Made by a program: the position numbers and the translations under genes
The notes under the pieces: model-generated
The model's input: the letters and a program-made list of their open reading frames with translations, nothing else
The model's database searches: none
What the model was told of the DNA's origin: nothing
Shown here: piece by piece, positions 56,304 through 61,218 of the stretch
How the letters are laid out: the number at the start of each line of letters is the position of its first letter
Numbering within the stretch: the stretch's first letter is position 1
Virus record (IMG/VR): IMGVR_UViG_3300017917_002198
Span: 1-61,218 of that record
Origin: a virus
Direction: 5' to 3' (one strand)
Length of the DNA: 61,218 bases

Positions 56304-57482
56304 ATGAAAAGTATACAAAATCAATATCGTGATTTAAAAGAAGGTAGAATGTCACAAGCAAATTTTATGAGAAATTTACGTATGACTATGCCTCAATACG
56401 TTACAAACGTAACATCATTTAAGGATTCAGTTAAAATCCTTAAGAATAAGGGTATATTAGTTGAATCAGACATATATGGTATAGCAGGTAATCCTGAAAA
56501 AGAAGCTGATGCTAGAGCAATGGCTAGATCAGTGGCTAAAGCAATAGCTATTAAAAGAAATAGACAAAATCTAGAAGATGATGAACTAGAAGATCTTATC
56601 AACAAATACAATACTGAAAAACAAGGTGAGGAAGATATATTATCACAATGGGATCCATTAGAAGAAGGTATTGATGATGAAACAGCACAAGATATAGCAA
56701 TGAATGCTACTTCATTTGAAGATGCTGTAAATAGATTATGGGATGAAGGTGTTAATATTAATATGGCTAGAGAAATAGCTAGCCGATACCATAATGAAGA
56801 ATTATATGAATCTAAAAAAGGTAAAAGCTTACATCCAAACCAAATACACCCACAAGAATTAAGAATGGGTATACAAGTTGAAATGGAACATACAGACGAT
56901 CCTAAAAAAGCAGAAAAAATTGCTTTAGATCATTTAGCTGAAAATCCATTCTACTATACTCAGCTTAAATTATCTGGTGTAGATACTAAAGCATTACCTA
57001 CTAAAGAGAAAAAAGCTATTGCTAAGAAAAAGGATGAAACTGAATTTGTAGATAAAGCTAATCAAATGAAACCTGTTAAAGGTGTTGAAAAGGTAAAAGC
57101 ATCTGCAAACAAAGCTCATAAAGAAACAAATAAAGGCGTATCTGGTGTACAGTTAATGTCTTTAATAGCTAAATCAGCTCGCGGTGTTAAAAAAATGGAC
57201 CCAACAGGTGAGAAAAGTAAGAAAGTAAGTGTAAAAGAATCATTTTTAAATGAAGATCATTTAACAGATAGACAAGACCAAATCAACTATATTCTTAAAT
57301 CTGGTATATATGCTGGTAGTAGAGAATATTTAAATAAACAAACAGACGAAAGAATACAACATCTTTACGATAAAGTAGAACAAGAAGTAAAAGGTGGAAA
57401 TTTAGCAGCAGCTTTTAGTAAATTTAAAGAAAATTTAGAAAGAGCAGTGCGTGAAGTATTAGCAGAAATGAAAAACAAATAA
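56304..57482 (+). CDS. Head-cluster protein, possibly tagged, 392 aa
   Basis: MKSIQNQYRDLKEGRMSQAN carries a weak tag (Leu-Lys-Glu at 11-13) and then a helical region. Repeated L/I-x-E and Lys-rich segments, an acidic centre (LEDDELEDLINKYNTEKQGE) and a coiled-coil end suggest an internal head protein. HPNQIHPQELRMGIQVEMEH resembles a short motif from T4-like phage head-cluster proteins. It precedes the protease gene. Confidence 0.64.
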   Translation: MKSIQNQYRDLKEGRMSQANFMRNLRMTMPQYVTNVTSFKDSVKILKNKGILVESDIYGIAGNPEKEADARAMARSVAKAIAIKRNRQNLEDDELEDLINKYNTEKQGEEDILSQWDPLEEGIDDETAQDIAMNATSFEDAVNRLWDEGVNINMAREIASRYHNEELYESKKGKSLHPNQIHPQELRMGIQVEMEHTDDPKKAEKIALDHLAENPFYYTQLKLSGVDTKALPTKEKKAIAKKKDETEFVDKANQMKPVKGVEKVKASANKAHKETNKGVSGVQLMSLIAKSARGVKKMDPTGEKSKKVSVKESFLNEDHLTDRQDQINYILKSGIYAGSREYLNKQTDERIQHLYDKVEQEVKGGNLAAAFSKFKENLERAVREVLAEMKNK

Positions 57483-57485
57483 TAA

Positions 57486-58103
57486 ATGAGCAAAAGTTTA
57501 TTAATAGATTATACACTTCCTCAGTTAGCAAATTTAACTATTGTTGAAAATAAACAGTTAAATGAGGGTAAATCTCTTGTTACTCTTGTAGGTAAACTAC
57601 AAGAAGCTGAACAAAAGAATGGTAATGGTCGTGTATATCCTCGTGAAATTCTTGAAAGAGAAGTTCAAAAATATGTAGAAGGACCAGTAAAAACACGTAC
57701 TGCTCTAGGTGAATTAGATCACCCTGAAGCATCTGTGGTTAACTTATCAAACACATCTCACGTTATTACGGAAGTATGGTGGGAAGGAAATGACTTAATG
57801 GGTAAACTACAACTACTACCAACACCTTCAGGTAATATTGCTAAAGCATTAATATTATCTAATATTCCACTTGGTATATCATCACGTGGTATGGGTAGTG
57901 TTAAACAACTAGGTGAAACAGTTGAAGTACAAGATGATTTTGAATTATTATGTTGGGATCTAGTGTCAGTACCTAGTACACCACAGGCATATATGTCATT
58001 AGCTGAAAGTAAACAATATAAATCATCTAAAGACTATAGCAAAATAAATAGTTTAATAACTGAGATTATTTGCAATCAAACCGGGGTATGCCCAATATGT
58101 TAA
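57486..58103 (+). CDS. Prohead protease, gp21-like, 205 aa
   Basis: Serine protease that cleaves scaffold, capsid and internal head proteins during maturation. Motifs: GELDHPEAS with His79, GISSRGMGS with Ser132/133 and CWDLVSVPS with Asp158, matching T4 gp21 catalytic blocks. The N-terminal QLNE at 24-27 may be a self-processing site. T4 gp21 is known to cut after (L/I)-x-E, so this enzyme would act on the tagged proteins here. Confidence 0.9.
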   Translation: MSKSLLIDYTLPQLANLTIVENKQLNEGKSLVTLVGKLQEAEQKNGNGRVYPREILEREVQKYVEGPVKTRTALGELDHPEASVVNLSNTSHVITEVWWEGNDLMGKLQLLPTPSGNIAKALILSNIPLGISSRGMGSVKQLGETVEVQDDFELLCWDLVSVPSTPQAYMSLAESKQYKSSKDYSKINSLITEIICNQTGVCPIC

Positions 58104-58106
58104 TTT

Positions 58107-58697
58107 ATGGCTTATTTATATAGACATATAAGACTCGATAAAAACGAGCCTTTTTATATCGGTATAGGAAGTGATGACCAAGGTTCTTATGATAGAGCAT
58201 ACCATGGACATCATTTTAGAAATAAACATTGGAAAAATATTACTTCTAAAACTACATACAACGTAGAAATATTATTAGATGATTTAACTTGGGAAGAAGC
58301 ATGTGAAAAAGAAACTGAATTTATTACCTTGTATGGTAGAGCCGATTTAAATAAAGGGACATTATGTAATATGACCAATGGTGGTGAAGGATGTGTTGGG
58401 TTAAATAGAAAAGGACAAGGAAAAGGTATTAAGAAACCGTCTATTTCTAATAAACATAAAGGAAACCAATATTGGAAATTTAGAGATAATAAAGCAATGG
58501 GTTCCAAAATTAGTCAAAATCAACCTAAAATAAAAAATCATAATAAACCTATACTACAAATACACCCATCAAATAATAATATTATCAAAGAATGGAAGGG
58601 ATTTGTAGAATTAGATAATAGTGAATTTAAAGGAGTTAGAGCAGCTATAATACAAAACAGACAATACAAAGGATTTATCTGGAAGAAAAATTATTAA
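58107..58697 (+). CDS. GIY-YIG homing endonuclease-like protein, 196 aa
   Basis: N-terminal YLYRHIRLDKNEPFYIGIGS is a GIY-YIG variant, with conserved Arg in AYHGHHFRNKHW and Glu in the KETEFI helix. The middle carries a NUMOD3-like Lys/Gly/Ser motif (KKPSISNKHKGNQYWKFRDN). The C-terminal part (PILQIHPSNNNIIKEWKGFV) is a NUMOD1/HTH-like DNA-binding unit. Position between protease and head genes fits a free-standing mobile endonuclease inserted in the head cluster. Confidence 0.82.
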   Translation: MAYLYRHIRLDKNEPFYIGIGSDDQGSYDRAYHGHHFRNKHWKNITSKTTYNVEILLDDLTWEEACEKETEFITLYGRADLNKGTLCNMTNGGEGCVGLNRKGQGKGIKKPSISNKHKGNQYWKFRDNKAMGSKISQNQPKIKNHNKPILQIHPSNNNIIKEWKGFVELDNSEFKGVRAAIIQNRQYKGFIWKKNY

Positions 58698-58705
58698 TAT
58701 TTATT
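58696..58705 (+). promoter_or_regulatory. Late-type promoter motif
   Basis: AATATTTATT over the endonuclease stop, 23 bases before the ATG at 58729. Confidence 0.5.
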
Positions 58706-58728
58706 ATTACAATAATAACTAAATAAAA

Positions 58729-59352
58729 ATGAAAAAAAAACTAATACAAGAAGCAAAAAGAATGCAGTTTTTAGCTAAAATAATTAGCGAAGAGAAATAC
58801 ATGGAAGAAGGAACACATATAGGTAAATCAGATATGATCATTACACTTGATTATGATAATGAAATTACAAAAATTGAAGATAAACATTACCACCATGGAC
58901 CTGATGGATCTACAGATTATGAAATAGATACTATAGAATCAGATTTTGATTATGATGACACTATGGATATAGTGAAAGATCTTATTGAAAAACAAAAGTG
59001 GAACAAAATTATCTTAAAAGTAACATACGATGGTGAAGAACAAGAAGATGAATTTGATATGGGTAATTGGAGAGGTATAAGCTACTGGATTCAAGAATCA
59101 TTAAGAGAGGGAATAGATAAGAATGTAGGATATTTCCATACTTATAACAAATATGTAGACCCTAAAAAATTTAAAGAAAGAGCACAGAAAATGTTCCCTC
59201 AGAAAAATAGTGAAACTATAACTGTTGAGTATTACAAAGACCAAGATTGGTCTAGTGTAGCAGCTGGTCAGGAAATATGGTCAAGAGGTGAAGGATTCTT
59301 AACTAGTCTTGAATTACTAAGAGTAGCAGAAACTTTCCCTGAACTAAATTAA
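58729..59352 (+). CDS. Helix-tagged protein, 207 aa
   Basis: MKKKLIQEAKRMQFLAKIIS-E is a LAG/LAK-type tag ending Ile-Ser-Glu at 19-21. The body is acidic with His/Asp-rich stretches (DKHYHHGPDGSTDYEIDTIE) and a beta segment (WNKIILKVTYDGEEQEDEFD). No family is recognised. A late-type promoter precedes it and a terminator follows. Predicted head cargo. Confidence 0.66.
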   Translation: MKKKLIQEAKRMQFLAKIISEEKYMEEGTHIGKSDMIITLDYDNEITKIEDKHYHHGPDGSTDYEIDTIESDFDYDDTMDIVKDLIEKQKWNKIILKVTYDGEEQEDEFDMGNWRGISYWIQESLREGIDKNVGYFHTYNKYVDPKKFKERAQKMFPQKNSETITVEYYKDQDWSSVAAGQEIWSRGEGFLTSLELLRVAETFPELN

Positions 59353-59379
59353 GGATAATCGCGGTTTTTAATATTCACA

Positions 59380-59389
59380 TATATTTATG
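59380..59389 (+). promoter_or_regulatory. Late-type promoter motif
   Basis: TATATTTATG overlapping the left arm of the terminator hairpin, upstream of the scaffold gene. Confidence 0.5.
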
Positions 59390-59411
59390 GGTAGCCTAAA
59401 TAGCTACCCAT
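59387..59411 (+). terminator. Intrinsic terminator
   Basis: ATGGGTAGC (59387-59395), loop CTAAATA, GCTACCCAT (59403-59411), followed by TTTTA. It shares bases with the late-type motif at 59380. Confidence 0.85.
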
Positions 59412-59490
59412 TTTTATCCTCATGGTAGCTCGGCAATTTTTAAACCCCACTATTAAGATTCTTAATAATCTTATTTCCGTAATTAAATTT

Positions 59491-59496
59491 AAGGAG
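59491..59496 (+). promoter_or_regulatory. Shine-Dalgarno-like site of the scaffold gene
   Basis: AAGGAG, 10 bases before the ATG at 59507. Most genes in the window have only A/T leaders without an SD, so this is an exception that would raise translation of the scaffold. Confidence 0.6.
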
Positions 59497-59506
59497 AAAA
59501 AACAAA

Positions 59507-60829
59507 ATGAGTACAAACAAAGACTTATTCAAAGAGGCTATCGCAGACGCTAAAGCAGTTCGCGAAGCAGCGTTAGCAAACGCAAAAGTAGCTTTGGAAG
59601 AAGCACTTGCACCAAAACTTCAATCTATGTTATCTGCAAAACTTCAAGAAATGGAAGACCCAGAAGATGATGACGACGACGATTATTCTGATTTAGGAGA
59701 TATAGAATCAGATGACGCCGCAAAAGCACAGGCTTTCGCTGATATGGAAGATGATGATTTAGAAGAAGATTTTGATTTATCTGAAATTTTAGCAGATTTA
59801 GATTTCGGTGACGATATGAATGAAGCTAAAAAAGACGATAAAAAAGATAACAAAAAAGCATCTAAAAAAGATGATGAATCTGAAGAAGATGAAAAAATCA
59901 CTGACTTAACTGTTGACGAATTAAAAGACATGATTAAAGACATCGTTTCAAGTGAATTAGAAGCTGAAGAGTATGAAACTCCCGGTGAAGAAGAAGCTGA
60001 AATGAGTGATGATATGTCATTAGACGTAGACGGTATGGGTGGTGAAGAAGAAACTGAAGATGAAGAATTCAATTTAGATGAATTGTTAGCTGAATTAGAT
60101 TCATTGAATGAAAATGAAGATAAGGATGGCATGAACGAAGGTGCATCTGATTTCATTAAAAAGATTAGTTCGCTTAGTGCTGAAAAATTAGCTAAATTAA
60201 AGAAATTTTACAACGATGAAATCTCACCAGCATCAGTAAAACCAGGTGGTAAGTACTACGGTAAAGCAACTAAACTTCCTTCTAATATCTCTGAAGATGA
60301 AGATATGGAAGAAGGTATGGGTGATACTATTAAAAAAATAGGTACTGCCGTTAAAAAAGGTGTAGGAAATGTTAAGAAAGCATGGCAAGATGAATACTCT
60401 CCAGCTGCAATGAAAAAAGCAGTAGCTGCTGGTAAAGGATATTCTAAATTACCATCTAATCTTGAAGAAGAAGAAAATGAAATGTACGAAGCTGTTAAAA
60501 CCATAAAAGCTCTTCGTAATGAATTAAACGAAACTAACTTATTAAATGCTAAGTTACTTTATGTTAACAGAATCTTTAAAGATAAAAACTTAACTGAATC
60601 ACAAAAACTAAGAGTAATTGCTCAGTTCGATAAAGCAACTACTACAAAAGAAGCTAAAAATCTTTACGAATCAATGAACAGTGCATTAGCAGTAGCTAAG
60701 AAAAGCACAATCAAAGAATCATTAGGATTTGCTTCAAAAGCAGCTGGTATAGCTCCACAAAAACAAATCGTACAAGTTGACGATACTGTTGCTAGATGGA
60801 AAATGTTAGCTGGTATAACTAAATTTTAA
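59507..60829 (+). CDS. Prohead scaffold/core protein, gp22-like, 440 aa
   Basis: Acidic, Lys/Ala-rich helical protein: MSTNKDLFKEAIADAKAVRE, then acidic stretches near residues 50-105 and 165-210, and a C-terminal coiled coil (TIKALRNELNETNLLNAKLL). The C-terminal WKMLAGITKF resembles the LAG-type tags. It lies between protease and major capsid protein, as gp22 does in T4. It has several L/I-x-E sites for degradation by the protease. Family by composition and synteny. Confidence 0.82.
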   Translation: MSTNKDLFKEAIADAKAVREAALANAKVALEEALAPKLQSMLSAKLQEMEDPEDDDDDDYSDLGDIESDDAAKAQAFADMEDDDLEEDFDLSEILADLDFGDDMNEAKKDDKKDNKKASKKDDESEEDEKITDLTVDELKDMIKDIVSSELEAEEYETPGEEEAEMSDDMSLDVDGMGGEEETEDEEFNLDELLAELDSLNENEDKDGMNEGASDFIKKISSLSAEKLAKLKKFYNDEISPASVKPGGKYYGKATKLPSNISEDEDMEEGMGDTIKKIGTAVKKGVGNVKKAWQDEYSPAAMKKAVAAGKGYSKLPSNLEEEENEMYEAVKTIKALRNELNETNLLNAKLLYVNRIFKDKNLTESQKLRVIAQFDKATTTKEAKNLYESMNSALAVAKKSTIKESLGFASKAAGIAPQKQIVQVDDTVARWKMLAGITKF

Positions 60830-60864
60830 TAAAACAACAAACAAAACCTAAAAATCGTTTAAAA

Positions 60865-61218
60865 ATGAACGTACAACAATTACTAGAAAGCTCTAACCAA
60901 TACAAAGTTGTAATGGAAGATGCTAAAAGATTGTCTGGAAAGTGGGCAAAATCTGGCCTTTTAGAAGGTATCAAATCTACTACAGACAAGAACACAATGG
61001 CTATGCTATTGGAAAACCAAGCAAAACAATTAATGACCGAAGCTAGTGTAACTGGTGGAACCAACAGCATGACTGGTGGTGGATACAACAGTGAAAACTG
61101 GGCTGGTGTTGCTTTACCGTTAGTTCGCCGTGTATTTGGTGAAATCGCTGCTAAAGAATTCGTTAGTGTACAACCAATGAACTTACCTTCAGGTCTTGTA
61201 TTCTATCTTGATTTCAAA
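60865..61218 (+). CDS. Major capsid protein, gp23-like, N-terminal part
   Basis: First 118 residues, cut off by the window end. Residues 1-59 are a propeptide (MNVQQLLESSNQYKVVMEDA) with probable cleavage near LLE at 48-50 or TEA at 58-60. The mature start VTGGTNSMTGGGYN and VALPLVRRVFGEIAAKEFVS then VQPMNLPSGLVFYLDFK matches gp23 of T4. It should form the hexameric capsid lattice. It is 35 bases after the scaffold gene. Confidence 0.9.
   Translation, partial: MNVQQLLESSNQYKVVMEDAKRLSGKWAKSGLLEGIKSTTDKNTMAMLLENQAKQLMTEASVTGGTNSMTGGGYNSENWAGVALPLVRRVFGEIAAKEFVSVQPMNLPSGLVFYLDFK

Noticed and set aside
1-61218. CRISPR array or diversity-generating retroelement
   Set aside because: No regularly spaced direct repeats with unique spacers were seen, and there is no reverse transcriptase or TR/VR pair near the fibre genes.
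1-61218. Prophage or integrated element
   Set aside because: No integrase, repressor pair or att-like repeats; the content and promoter layout indicate a lytic phage.
12116-61218. crAss-like phage assignment
   Set aside because: The head and baseplate genes are T4-type (gp6-, gp20-, gp21-, gp23- and gp25-like), and no giant RNA polymerase subunits are present in this window.

Overview
This window reads as part of the genome of a large, strictly lytic, T4-like contractile-tailed phage (myovirus) infecting a member of the Bacteroidota. The T4-like assignment rests on a recognisable T4-type virion set: large terminase, portal, prohead protease, acidic scaffold and gp23-like major capsid protein in T4 order, plus gp25- and gp6/J-like baseplate proteins, a late-sigma-like protein and a DenV-type pyrimidine-dimer glycosylase. 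The host inference rests on promoters with a TAnnTTTR -7 box, near absence of Shine-Dalgarno sequences, A/T-rich leaders, and a complete Bacteroidota-style TonB-dependent receptor. Every gene I support is on the + strand. The window starts inside one gene and ends inside the major capsid gene.

Region 1 (1-10.1 kb) is an early accessory region of about 28 tiny genes. Almost every gene or gene pair has its own copy of one promoter-leader cassette (GGTAGTCAAAAT, then TACATTTA or TATATTTA 19 bases on), and many are closed by their own hairpin terminator. Several upstream genes end inside the next gene's promoter. Cytosine on the coding strand falls along the region until 376 consecutive bases have none. 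A tRNA-like element (1475-1551), a gene-less transcription unit (about 3995-4360) and tandem terminators (9514-9636) lie here. The region ends at a strong terminator followed by a GC-rich, gene-free island with three 11-bp repeats (10160-10192).

Region 2 (10.4-30 kb) holds a T5orf172-type nuclease, a sigma-like protein, baseplate spike/wedge genes, a GH19 endolysin, and large baseplate and fibre proteins. Two of the fibre proteins carry long Pro-Thr tracts that flank another fibre gene. A second, simpler promoter motif (AATATTTATA) precedes many of these genes.

Region 3 (30-50 kb) mixes DNA-metabolism genes (primase, PD-(D/E)XK nuclease, DEDD exonuclease, DenV, P-loop kinase), a flavoprotein, the TonB-dependent receptor, and a large set of proteins sharing a short N-terminal amphipathic helix that ends in L/I-x-E. 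That is the form of T4 capsid-targeting sequences cleaved by the gp21 prohead protease, and the window encodes such a protease. I infer that at least 15 proteins are packaged in the head. They include a small ADP-ribosyltransferase-like protein and a 737-residue protein with a metalloprotease motif and an R-S-E ADP-ribosyltransferase motif. These would be delivered with the DNA, as T4 Alt is.

Region 4 (50-61.2 kb) is the head-assembly cluster: terminase, portal, two conserved head-associated proteins, a basic 42-residue protein, a further candidate cargo protein, protease, a GIY-YIG endonuclease, another helix-tagged protein, scaffold and major capsid protein.

The most notable features are the candidate injected-effector set with its processing signals, the phage-encoded TonB-dependent receptor, the modular early promoter cassettes, and the cytosine-free early segment.
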